Assembly (NCBI GenBank): GCA_013696265.1
Contig: JACCYX010000125.1
Location: 1 to 11,901 of the forward strand
Length of the DNA: 11,901 bases
Direction of reading: 5' to 3'
DNA from: Chloroflexia bacterium
Lineage (GTDB): Bacteria; Chloroflexota; Chloroflexia; Thermomicrobiales; UBA6265
A program made the translations under genes and the position numbers. The notes beneath the pieces are model-generated. The model was not told the DNA's origin and did no database searches. It saw only the letters and a list, made by a program, of their open reading frames with translations. Shown in pieces: positions 1-7,073 of the stretch. Positions within the stretch are counted from its first letter, which is position 1. Every line of letters begins with the position of its first letter.

Positions 1-313
1 TTCGATGCCCCGCCGCCGCCGCCGCGGCAACGAGTTCGTGACCGGGATCGGCGATGGCTGGCGTGCCCGCGTCACTGATGAGCGCCACGTCGCCGCGCGC
101 CAGTTCCTCCAACAAGCGATCGGCCCGGGCCGCCCGGTTGTGGTGGTGGTAGCTCAGCATGGGGGTGCGAATGTCGAATTCGCGCATGAGCGTGGCGCTG
201 TGACGGGTATCCTCGGCGGCGATCAGGGAGACCGCGCGCAGGGTTTCGACCGCGCGCGGCGTCATGTCCCCCAGATTGCCGATCGGCGTCGCCACGATGA
301 AGAGCGTGCCCAT
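1..313 (-). CDS. rsmI: RsmI, 16S rRNA (cytidine-1402-2'-O)-methyltransferase, N-terminal part (runs off the left edge)
   Basis: RsmI uses S-adenosylmethionine to 2'-O-methylate C1402 of 16S rRNA in the decoding centre, in the cytoplasm. Reading the minus strand from the ATG at 311-313 gives about 104 residues with no stop before the window edge. They open with MGTLFIVATPIGNLGDMTPR, the family's hallmark N-terminus, followed by AAEDTRHS (about residues 33-40) and SDAGTPAIADPG (about 81-92), both typical of this tetrapyrrole-methylase-fold family. The usual length is about 280 residues, so roughly the last two thirds lie outside the window; the truncation is a window effect and not a broken gene. 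I see no strong ribosome binding site upstream of the ATG, but the start matches the family's usual N-terminus exactly. The gene is divergent from dnaX. Identification is confident from motifs alone. Confidence 0.93.
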   Translation of the reverse strand, partial: MGTLFIVATPIGNLGDMTPRAVETLRAVSLIAAEDTRHSATLMREFDIRTPMLSYHHHNRAARADRLLEELARGDVALISDAGTPAIADPGHELVAAAAAAGHR

Positions 314-532
314 GATTCGTGCCGATCCAGCTAGCCGAACGGATGTTCTGCGCCGTATACTGACGACCACAGTTAGCCAGAAGGTGAACGTGGTAAACCG
401 CCGAGCGCATTATCATTGCATGATCGCCTCCGGCGCCCGGCATGTCCGGCGGAGTCCGTTCCTCTGAAGCGTCGGGGGCGCCAGCCCGCGGATCGCATTT
501 TCACGTTGCATTGGAGTCAGGTTTCCACCCTC
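314..532. promoter_or_regulatory. Divergent rsmI/dnaX intergenic region, candidate promoters
   Basis: These 219 bases separate two divergent genes and should hold promoters for both. The least GC-rich patch is around 405-420 and includes TATCAT at 411-416 (one mismatch to the -10 consensus, plus strand); its complement offers GATAAT on the minus strand. A second -10-like hexamer, TATACT, lies at 356-361, next to the palindrome GTATAC (355-360). None has a convincing -35 box at 16-18 bases. A GGAG at 513-516 lies 16 bases before the dnaX ATG, longer than usual for a ribosome binding site. These are weak calls from consensus matching by eye. Confidence 0.3.
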
Positions 533-2488
533 ATGAGCGAAGCTTCCCTGTTCGACACCAGTTCGCTGGCCGCCGCCTCGCCAGGCTCCGCCGCACCCTC
601 CACCACCCATTCGCTTTATCGCAAGTATCGCCCGACCACCTTTGCCGACGACGATCTCGTCGGGCAGGAACATGTGGTCAACACCCTGCTCAACGCGATC
701 GCGCTCGACCGCATCTCGCACGCATACCTCTTCTGCGGGCCACGGGGCACCGGCAAGACCACCACCGCCCGGCTCCTGGCCAAGGCCGTGAACTGCCTCG
801 ATCCCGACCCGATCCGGCGCCCCTGCAACGCGTGCGCATCGTGCGTCGCGATCAACACCAACGCCACGACCGACGTGATCGAGATCGACGCGGCCAGCAA
901 CCGGGGAATCGACGATATTCGCGACCTCCGCGAGCGAGTGAAATATGCCCCCACGCAGCTCAAGACCAAGTTCTACATCGTCGACGAAGCGCACCAGATC
1001 ACCGGCGCCGCCGCGAACGCGTTCCTCAAGACCCTGGAGGAGCCTCCGCCGCACACGCGGTTCGTGCTTGCGACCACCGACCCGGAAGAGTTGCTCCAGA
1101 CCATCGTTTCCCGTTGCCAGCGATTTGACTTCCGGCGCATCAATACCGAGGCTATGATCGCCCGCCTGCGAAATGTGGCCGATCAGGAGCAAATCCGGAT
1201 CGAGGACGACGCCTTGCCCGTGATCGCCCGGCAGGCGACGGGCAGCCTCCGCGACGCGCTGGGGATTCTCGACCAGGTCGCGGTCTACCGGGAATCGGGC
1301 ACTGGTGACGACGTGCCGATCACCGCCGATCTGGTGCGGTCCGTGCTCGGTGTCAGCCGCAACGAGCGGGTGGAATCGCTGGCCCGGGCGCTTGCCGAGC
1401 GCGACCCGGCGGCGGGGCTCCGGGAGATCACGGCGGCGGTCGAGGCCGGTGACGATATCCGGCAACTGGGCCGCCAGTTCGTGGCCTACATCCGGTTGCT
1501 CCTCTTGCAAAAAGCCGGGGGGTCAGCGGACGCCGACGAGACGGCGACCGACTTGGCGGGCAAGTTCACGCTCGACGAACTGGTCGGCCTCATTCGTCAG
1601 CTTTCCGACATCGATTTCCGGGCCAAGCGTTCGGCGTTCCCACAGCTTCCCCTGGAAATCGCGATCGTGGAAGGAGCCCTGCGCGGCAATCGCGAAGCGT
1701 CTCCCCCCGCCGAACGTCGAAACGCGGCACCTGCCGAAGGTCTGCCGGTCCGAACGCCGGAAGCGGAACCGCCCGAGTTCTCCGAGCCTTCTGAGCCACC
1801 TGTTCAACGGACGTCCCTGCGCGATCGGGTCCGAGGAACGGCCCCCACCCCGTCACCGATGACGCCACGAGAACCGCGGCGGCCACAACCCTCGGTCCAG
1901 GAGGATCGCGCGCCAGAACCGGCCCCGGCGGCCGCCGCTCAGGTAACCTCACCCCCTCCTTCCCACTCAGCGACCCCGAACAGTTCAGACACGGCGGGGC
2001 CATCGCTCGCGACGATAGTCGATCTCTGGCCGAAGATCCGGGCGGATGTCAAGGCGGTCAACCGCCGCATCGAAGCCCTGCTTCAGCAGGTCGATCCGGC
2101 GGCCGTGAACGGTTCCCAGATCGTGCTCGTTTCCCCCTACGAGTTCCACCGGAATCGGGTCAACACCGATGAAGTCAGGCAGGTTGTCGAAGGCGTGATC
2201 GGCCGGCTCGTCAGCGCCAGTGTCCAGGTGACCTGCGTGCCTCGGGAAGACGTGTTGCGGATGGCCGGCACTCCGGCGTCCAAGCCGCCACCGGTAGCGC
2301 CAGCTGACGATCCGCCAGTCTTGGCTGTCGACACCTCTTCCGACGCGACCGAGTCGGAGACGGTGGATGCGGCCCCGACGGTCGATGTCGCCGATGCCGA
2401 AGGGGCGCCGGAGGACTCACGGAAGGACGACCTGGCGCGCCTCACCGCGGCCAAGAACATCTTCGACGCCGAAGAAATCACTGATTGA
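533..2488 (+). CDS. dnaX: DnaX, DNA polymerase III subunit gamma/tau
   Basis: DnaX is the ATPase of the clamp loader that places the sliding clamp on primed DNA and tethers polymerase III core. The 651-residue product has, in order: SLYRKYRPTTF (27-37); Walker A GPRGTGKT (69-76); a four-cysteine zinc module (C88, C98, C101, C104); Walker B DEAH (151-154); sensor-1 ATTDPEE (180-186); the SRC arginine-finger motif (193-195); and sensor-2 GSLRDAL (237-243). A collar domain follows to about residue 390. Then come a Pro/Ala-rich linker (about 400-490), a tau-like C-terminal domain (about 495-580) and an acidic tail. The reading frame is open back to an ATG at 416, but those 39 extra residues are Arg/Pro-rich and unlike the family. 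The ATG at 533 is therefore preferred, although its ribosome binding site is weak. The product is full tau length, and I see no slippery heptamer for making gamma by frameshift. The common partners ybaB and recR do not follow; the next gene is convergent. Confidence 0.96.
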   Translation: MSEASLFDTSSLAAASPGSAAPSTTHSLYRKYRPTTFADDDLVGQEHVVNTLLNAIALDRISHAYLFCGPRGTGKTTTARLLAKAVNCLDPDPIRRPCNACASCVAINTNATTDVIEIDAASNRGIDDIRDLRERVKYAPTQLKTKFYIVDEAHQITGAAANAFLKTLEEPPPHTRFVLATTDPEELLQTIVSRCQRFDFRRINTEAMIARLRNVADQEQIRIEDDALPVIARQATGSLRDALGILDQVAVYRESGTGDDVPITADLVRSVLGVSRNERVESLARALAERDPAAGLREITAAVEAGDDIRQLGRQFVAYIRLLLLQKAGGSADADETATDLAGKFTLDELVGLIRQLSDIDFRAKRSAFPQLPLEIAIVEGALRGNREASPPAERRNAAPAEGLPVRTPEAEPPEFSEPSEPPVQRTSLRDRVRGTAPTPSPMTPREPRRPQPSVQEDRAPEPAPAAAAQVTSPPPSHSATPNSSDTAGPSLATIVDLWPKIRADVKAVNRRIEALLQQVDPAAVNGSQIVLVSPYEFHRNRVNTDEVRQVVEGVIGRLVSASVQVTCVPREDVLRMAGTPASKPPPVAPADDPPVLAVDTSSDATESETVDAAPTVDVADAEGAPEDSRKDDLARLTAAKNIFDAEEITD

Positions 2489-2501
2489 GCGCGGGCGCGC
2501 T
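2488..2501. other. Perfect short dyad spanning the convergent stop codons
   Basis: The sequence AGCGCG-GG-CGCGCT is a perfect inverted repeat with 6-base arms. It starts at the last base of the dnaX stop (TGA, 2486-2488) and ends inside the complement of the opposing gene's stop (2500-2502). It is the only structure available in the 11-base gap between the two convergent genes. As RNA it could form a short GC hairpin from either strand. There is no T-tract on either side, so it does not meet the usual picture of an intrinsic terminator. Chance is a real alternative in GC-rich DNA. Confidence 0.3.
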
Positions 2502-3903
2502 ATGCCGCTGGCGTTGCCACGGCTGGCGTGGCCTCATCGGGAGGTTCGGGTGTCGCGGCGACGGGCGTTGCTGCCTGCGCCGGGGACGCCGCGATCGGCG
2601 TGGCGATGGGCGAGGCAACCGGAGTTCCCGCGGTACCGGGTGCCAGGGTAAACAGCGTCTCCGGCGCCGACGGTGGCGCAACCGTTACGATGTCGATGAA
2701 CTCGCCCGACTGCTGCCGCCAAACGATGCCGGAACCGGCCCACCACACCTGGTCGACGAGTTCAACGTTGTCCACGGGGACGTCGTACAGGCCCGCCGAG
2801 GTGATCGACCTCACCCAGAGTGAGTGAAACTGCCACCCATCACTGTCGGGAATGGCGATCGTGTAGGCGATGACACCGCCATCCGGGGATACCGCAAACT
2901 CGACGATCTCGGCGGCCGGGCCGCCGCGACCCGGCGTGGCGACGAGCAGTCTCACCCCCAGCGAAAGATTGATCGTGTACAACTGCCCGCCACTCGGAGA
3001 AGATCCCGATTCCTCGGCGAGGATGAAAGCGATGCTGGTGCCGTCCGGCGTCCACGCGAACCGCGTGACGCTCCCCAGGTTCGACGCATCCGCGTTCGGG
3101 GGGGCAACCTGCCGAAGGGATTCGCCATCTACGTAGGGATCGAAGACCCAGATTACCCCGCTTCCTTCCAGATCACGCGCCAGGAGCGCGATCCGGTCGT
3201 CTTGCGGTGACCACCTGGCATCGACGACCCGACCAACCGGAGCCGGTACCGTGATGAGGCTTGGCTCGCCGTCCAGCGCGATGCTCACCAGGATAGAGCC
3301 TGCCAGCGTCACCAGCAGCCGGTCGCCTTGCGGCGCCCAGCTGATCGAACCCTCCACGGCGGCCTCCTCGGAATCGCCGGCCACCGGAGTCGCGCCCTCC
3401 TGGCCCGCGTCCGCGAGATTCGACCATTGGTGCAGCAGTTGCCCCTGGGCGTCATATACGGCAACCGTCGCGGCCTCCGGCGACGATTCCCCCGCCGGCA
3501 TGATGAGGGCCGCCACGCGGTCTCCGTCGGGAGAAGAAGCAAGCGCCACGAACCGCTGGGATTCGGGAGGAACAATGCGCACGCTCGGCACGGCTCCAGT
3601 CGCATCGATGACCTCGATCGATCCTTTCAGCAGCGGGTAGACGATTCCAGGCGCACCCTGGACATCCAGCAACGATTCCGGTGACGCCTCCGGCGCTGGC
3701 GTGGGTGGGGCGGTTGCCGGCGCCTGCTCGGTGGGTGTCGCTTCGGTCGGCAGTTCGGTGGAGGGCTGGTTCGCGAACCGGCGATCGTCCATTTCCGCCG
3801 AATCGTCGGCACACGCCGTCAGCAGACCCGCGATAATGGCAATACAGACGATTCGCCAGACACGATGCGAAGGGCGGTCGGCCAGGGTCCTGGTATGGAA
3901 CAT
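2500..3903 (-). CDS. Lipoprotein with predicted WD40/TolB-like beta-propeller and Ala/Pro/Thr-rich tails
   Basis: I do not recognise a named family, but the architecture is clear. From the ATG at 3901-3903 the 467-residue product has a basic N-terminus and a hydrophobic segment ending in the lipobox LTAC (Cys31). It should be exported and lipid-anchored on the outer face of the membrane. A low-complexity Pro/Thr/Glu/Ala stretch (about 45-78) follows. Next come about five propeller-blade signatures of the 'SPDG..IA' kind: SPDGDRVAAL, WAPQGDRLLV, WSPQDDRIALLA, WTPDGTSIAFIL and SPDGGVIAYTI. The last 50 or so residues are again Ala/Pro/Thr repeats (TPVAS, ATPIA, ATPVA). The frame stays open to 3966, where another ATG adds 21 polar residues; a GTG at 3919-3921 with GGAG upstream is a third option. 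The gene is convergent with dnaX and divergent from the MerR regulator. A ligand- or peptidoglycan-binding role is possible but unproven. Confidence 0.75.
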   Translation of the reverse strand: MFHTRTLADRPSHRVWRIVCIAIIAGLLTACADDSAEMDDRRFANQPSTELPTEATPTEQAPATAPPTPAPEASPESLLDVQGAPGIVYPLLKGSIEVIDATGAVPSVRIVPPESQRFVALASSPDGDRVAALIMPAGESSPEAATVAVYDAQGQLLHQWSNLADAGQEGATPVAGDSEEAAVEGSISWAPQGDRLLVTLAGSILVSIALDGEPSLITVPAPVGRVVDARWSPQDDRIALLARDLEGSGVIWVFDPYVDGESLRQVAPPNADASNLGSVTRFAWTPDGTSIAFILAEESGSSPSGGQLYTINLSLGVRLLVATPGRGGPAAEIVEFAVSPDGGVIAYTIAIPDSDGWQFHSLWVRSITSAGLYDVPVDNVELVDQVWWAGSGIVWRQQSGEFIDIVTVAPPSAPETLFTLAPGTAGTPVASPIATPIAASPAQAATPVAATPEPPDEATPAVATPAA

Positions 3904-3996
3904 GCGGGGTACTTTGGTCACCGAATCAGATCGCTCCGAGAAGTGTGGATCGTAACGTGCGAACATGGGCGTGGTGGCACAGTGACTCGCTTGGGA
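3904..3996. promoter_or_regulatory. Divergent lipoprotein/MerR-operon control region
   Basis: This is the only non-coding DNA ahead of the MurNAc salvage run, so the operon promoter and any operator for the MerR-type regulator should lie here or just inside the flanking genes. By eye I find no clear -35/-10 pair and no long dyad with the 19-base spacer typical of MerR promoters. The element GATCG occurs twice as a direct repeat (about 3929 and 3945). TAACGT at about 3951 resembles a -10 but has no matching -35. The location is inferred from gene layout, not from a recognised site. Confidence 0.35.
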
Positions 3997-4968
3997 ATGG
4001 ACAACGTGGAGCTTGGTGATCCTCGGCTAGTGCGCGAAGTCTATACCATCCGGCAGGTGACGGAGATGACCGGGGTCTCCGGCAACACGATTCGTTCGTG
4101 GGAGCGCCGTTTCGGCGTGCCCCGGCCGGGACGCTCCGGGAGCAACCAGCGTCGCTATTCCGAACGCGATGTCGAGGTGATCCGTTCCATCCAGGCATCG
4201 AGGGATCGCGGCCGCACCATGCACCAGGCGCTCCAGGAGGCGGCGGAGCCGTCTATCCCAGGCCCCGCGCCGGCCGAACCCGACGGTGAAGCGGCTGAAC
4301 CACAAGCAGAATCTGCCATCGACACACAACGTCTGGCCGGCTGCCTCACCGCGCTCGACGGCGACAAGGCAGCCGAAGTCCTGACTGACGCAACGTGGGG
4401 CTCGTCGATCGAGATTGTCTGCTTCAGTCTGCTACTTCCGGCCGCGCATGCCCTCTTCAAGCAGCGGGCGGCGGGAAGCATAACGGCCGGCCAGGCGACG
4501 TACGGCCATGAATGGATCCATCGCAAACTGGCCGCGGCGTTCGAGCAATCGAATCCTGAAGCCGGGCGACTTGAACTCGTTGTTGCCGCCATGCACGACG
4601 CCAGCGCCCATCACGAGGCGCTGTGCCTGGCGATCGTCTTCTCCCGGGCTGGCTACCGGGTAACGTGGCTGGGGCGCAACGCGTCGGTCGAGGGCATCGT
4701 CGAGGCCATCGAGCTTCGTTCGCCGGCGGCGGCATTGCTCGTAGCTCAGTCCGAACTTTCGGTGATCGCGATGGAATCAACCGCCGCCCGACTGGAGAAG
4801 ACCCGTGACGATGGTGGTTGGCGAGGCATCGTCGCGGTCGTTGGCGGCAAACCAGGAATCCGGGACGACATCCTCGCACTCCCGCTCGATGCGTTACGGG
4901 CGGTTCCGGTCTTCGAACAGGCGCTCTGGGCGCGCGATTCGACGCCGCGATTGGTAAGGAAGCCATGA
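3997..4968 (+). CDS. MerR-family transcriptional regulator with a degenerate cobalamin-binding-type sensor domain (CarH/LitR-like layout)
   Basis: The N-terminus is a MerR winged-helix DNA-binding domain: YTIRQVTEMTGVSGNTIRSW (16-35), then ERRFGVPRP and the wing ending RRYSERDVEVI (52-62). A Pro/Glu/Ala linker (about 84-106) leads to a helical cap-like domain (about 109-185). A Rossmann-like domain follows, with GYRVTWLGRN (219-228), as in B12-binding MerR proteins. Known CarH light sensors carry W-x9-E-H in the cap; the aligned positions here read R157, A167 and T168. The E-x-H-x-x-G cobalamin motif reads at best S-A-H-H-E-A (203-208). The layout is therefore clear, but adenosylcobalamin sensing looks doubtful. 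The start is uncertain: ATG at 3997 has no ribosome binding site, while an in-frame GTG at 3982 has GGTGG four bases upstream and would add five residues. The gene is first in the run and overlaps namZ by ATGA, so it probably autoregulates and controls MurNAc salvage. Confidence 0.85.
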   Translation: MDNVELGDPRLVREVYTIRQVTEMTGVSGNTIRSWERRFGVPRPGRSGSNQRRYSERDVEVIRSIQASRDRGRTMHQALQEAAEPSIPGPAPAEPDGEAAEPQAESAIDTQRLAGCLTALDGDKAAEVLTDATWGSSIEIVCFSLLLPAAHALFKQRAAGSITAGQATYGHEWIHRKLAAAFEQSNPEAGRLELVVAAMHDASAHHEALCLAIVFSRAGYRVTWLGRNASVEGIVEAIELRSPAAALLVAQSELSVIAMESTAARLEKTRDDGGWRGIVAVVGGKPGIRDDILALPLDALRAVPVFEQALWARDSTPRLVRKP

Positions 4969-6119
4969 CCAACGTTGTAACCGGCCTGGAACGGTTCATC
5001 GAACAGCCTCCCAGCGAGGCGCTCGGCGACCGGCTGGGCTTGCTGACGAACCCCTCGGGCATCGACCGTCAATTGCGAAGCTCGATCAACCTCCTTGCGG
5101 GCCACCCATCATTGACGCTGACCGCGCTCTACGGACCGGAACATGGCGTGCGGGGGGAAGCGCAAGCGGGGGAACACATCGAGGGCGCAATTGATGCCCG
5201 GACGGGCCTGCCGATCCACAGTCTCTACGGCGCGACGCGGATTCTCACGGCCGACATGCTCGATGGCATCGACACGATGGTCATCGATCTTCAGGACATC
5301 GGCGCCCGGTTTACCACCTACATCTCGACGGTCGCCCATGTGATTGACGCCTGCGCCGAACACGGCAAGGGTGCCATCATCCTCGATCGCCCGAATCCCC
5401 TCACCGGGACGCGCGTCGCGGGCAACATTTTGGACACCGATTACGAGTCGTTCGTCGGGATCCACCCGATACCGATTCTGCACGGCTTGACGATCGGCGA
5501 GTTCGGGCGGCTCTGGGCACGCGATCATCGCCTGCCGGCGCCAACCGTGGTGCCGATGGAGGGCTGGCGGCGCGAGATGTGGTTCGACGAAACCGCCCGG
5601 CCGTGGGTGCCGCCTTCCCCCAACCTGCCGACGCTGGACTCGGCGCTGATCTTCCCCGGCGCCTGCCTGCTGGAAGGGACGAACCTCTCCGAGGGACGGG
5701 GCACAACCCGGCCATTCGAGATCTTCGGCGCCCCCTGGGCGGAACCGGATGTCCTGGCGGCTGCGCTCCGTGATTTGACCCTGGCCGGCGTCTCGTTCCG
5801 GCCCGTCTACTTCACGCCGATGTTCTCCAAGCACGCCGGCGTCCGGTGCGGCGGCGTGCAAACGTACGTGGGCGATCGGGAGGCGTTCGATGCGGTGGCG
5901 TTCGGGCCAAGGCTGCTGGCCACCCTGCAGCGGCGCTACCCGGACGATTTCGCCTGGCTACCACCGGAAGAAGGGGAGTTTTTCATCGACAAGCTGGCGG
6001 GTGGGCCCACATTGCGGGAGGCGATCGACGCCGGTGCGTCGGTCGACGCCCTGTTGACGGAATGGTCGCGGGAGGCGGCGGTCTTCGAACGTGACCGGTC
6101 GGATATTCTTCTCTACTGA
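4965..6119 (+). CDS. namZ: NamZ-type exo-beta-N-acetylmuramidase (DUF1343 family)
   Basis: NamZ enzymes (glycoside hydrolase family 171) cut MurNAc from the non-reducing end of peptidoglycan fragments such as MurNAc-GlcNAc. The 384-residue product carries the family's conserved blocks: LLTNPSGID (26-34), GPEHGVRG (57-64), QDIGARFTTY (110-119), LDRPNPL (140-146), PPSPNLPT (216-223) and LEGTNLSEGRGTTRPFE (236-252). The GPEH glutamate is a plausible catalytic residue, though I infer that. The ATG at 4965 overlaps the regulator's stop and has AAGGA 4 bases upstream; it gives a product starting almost at the first conserved strand. The frame is open back to 4818, but that stretch lies inside the regulator gene and encodes an Arg-rich sequence, not a signal peptide. 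The enzyme is therefore predicted to be cytoplasmic, unlike the secreted relatives known from Bacillus. The next gene, murQ, starts 36 bases downstream. Confidence 0.92.
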   Translation: MTNVVTGLERFIEQPPSEALGDRLGLLTNPSGIDRQLRSSINLLAGHPSLTLTALYGPEHGVRGEAQAGEHIEGAIDARTGLPIHSLYGATRILTADMLDGIDTMVIDLQDIGARFTTYISTVAHVIDACAEHGKGAIILDRPNPLTGTRVAGNILDTDYESFVGIHPIPILHGLTIGEFGRLWARDHRLPAPTVVPMEGWRREMWFDETARPWVPPSPNLPTLDSALIFPGACLLEGTNLSEGRGTTRPFEIFGAPWAEPDVLAAALRDLTLAGVSFRPVYFTPMFSKHAGVRCGGVQTYVGDREAFDAVAFGPRLLATLQRRYPDDFAWLPPEEGEFFIDKLAGGPTLREAIDAGASVDALLTEWSREAAVFERDRSDILLY

Positions 6120-6155
6120 TGACGGCTCGACCTGATCCGGGAGCATTGCCCGCCC

Positions 6156-7073
6156 ATGCCACACGAACCGATCGATCTCTCGTCGCTCGCCACCGAGCGG
6201 CGCAACCCCGCCAGCGCCGAGCTGGACCTGCTGGGCACCGAAGGCATCCTGCGCGTGATCAACGACCAGGACAAGGGCATCGCCGACGCGGTGGCCCATG
6301 AGATCCCGCACGTCGCCGCCGCAGTCGACGCCGTCGTGGCCTCGATCGGGACCGGCGGCCGCCTGGTCTACATCGGCGCCGGAACCTCCGGCCGCCTGGG
6401 TGTCCTCGACGCTTCCGAGTGCCCCCCGACCTTCAACACCGTTCCCGGCCTGGTTGTCGGATTGATCGCAGGCGGCGATCATGCGCTTCGGCACCCTGTC
6501 GAACACGTCGAGGACAGCCCTGAGGCTGGGGCGCGTGCCCTGGAAGACATTGCCCTTACGTCGAAGGATGTCGTGGTGGGTATCGCCGCCAGTGGCCGGA
6601 CCCCCTTCGTGCTCGGCGCGATCGCGTTCGCGAATTCCATCGGGGCGTTCACGATCGGCCTCTGCAACTCGCCGGATTCGGCCCTGTCGAAACTGGTGAA
6701 GGTCAGCATCGCCCCCATCGTCGGTCCCGAAGTCGTGACCGGCTCGACCCGGATGAAGGCGGGAACATCTCAGAAACTGGTGCTCAACATGCTGTCGACG
6801 GCGACGATGGTGAAGCTGGGCAAGACCTACGGCAACCTGATGGTGGACGTGCAATCGACCAACGCCAAGCTCCGCGAGCGCGCCGTCGGCATCGTGCGGG
6901 ATGCCGCCGAAATCACCGATGATGAAGCCAGGGCAGCGCTCGACGCGGCGGACGGTGAAGTCAAGACCGCGATCGTCGCCTCCCGACTGCACGTCCCCGC
7001 CACTGAGGCCCGCGCCCGCCTGGACGCGGCTGGGGGAACCGTCCGGTCAGCCCTCGGGGAGACCTGGCAATGA
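6156..7073 (+). CDS. murQ: MurQ, N-acetylmuramic acid 6-phosphate etherase
   Basis: MurQ cleaves the D-lactyl ether of MurNAc-6-P, giving GlcNAc-6-P and D-lactate in the cytoplasm. The 305-residue product has the usual length and a sugar-isomerase (SIS) fold. The signature YIGAGTSGRLGVLDASECPP lies at 72-91. The two glutamates that act in E. coli MurQ (E83 and E114) correspond to E88 in DASE and E119 in VEHVED, with the same 31-residue separation. GIAASGRTPF, STRMKAGTSQK and the C-terminal three-helix domain are also typical. The ATG at 6156 follows GGGAG (6139-6143) by 12 bases, slightly long but acceptable. It ends in an ATGA overlap with the kinase gene, which suggests translational coupling. 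It takes the product of the next gene's enzyme as substrate and feeds NagA. Confidence 0.97.
   Translation: MPHEPIDLSSLATERRNPASAELDLLGTEGILRVINDQDKGIADAVAHEIPHVAAAVDAVVASIGTGGRLVYIGAGTSGRLGVLDASECPPTFNTVPGLVVGLIAGGDHALRHPVEHVEDSPEAGARALEDIALTSKDVVVGIAASGRTPFVLGAIAFANSIGAFTIGLCNSPDSALSKLVKVSIAPIVGPEVVTGSTRMKAGTSQKLVLNMLSTATMVKLGKTYGNLMVDVQSTNAKLRERAVGIVRDAAEITDDEARAALDAADGEVKTAIVASRLHVPATEARARLDAAGGTVRSALGETWQ

Noticed and set aside
416..532. N-terminal extension of dnaX from the ATG at 416
   Set aside because: The 39 extra residues are Arg/Pro-rich, unlike any DnaX N-terminus, and there is no ribosome binding site. The ATG at 533 fits better.
413..1510. Long minus-strand open frame (365 codons) opposite dnaX
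   Set aside because: Arg/Gly-rich product without family features, lying fully opposite a gene with unmistakable DnaX motifs. It is a GC-rich shadow frame. The same applies to the minus-strand frames at 5109-5861, 5958-6992, 8020-9153, 9969-11114 and 10924-11733.
1508..1513. A5 run in dnaX as a programmed frameshift site
   Set aside because: The heptamer does not fit X-XXY-YYZ in the reading frame, the run is too short for transcriptional slippage of the Thermus kind, and it falls inside the collar domain.
4818..4964. N-terminal extension of namZ from 4818
   Set aside because: Lies inside the regulator gene in another frame and encodes an Arg-rich stretch, while the ATG at 4965 has AAGGA upstream and a coupled ATGA overlap.
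6119..6301. Small open frame starting in an ATGA overlap with the namZ stop
   Set aside because: Out of frame with murQ and overlapping its conserved N-terminus; Arg-rich product with no features. It is a shadow frame.
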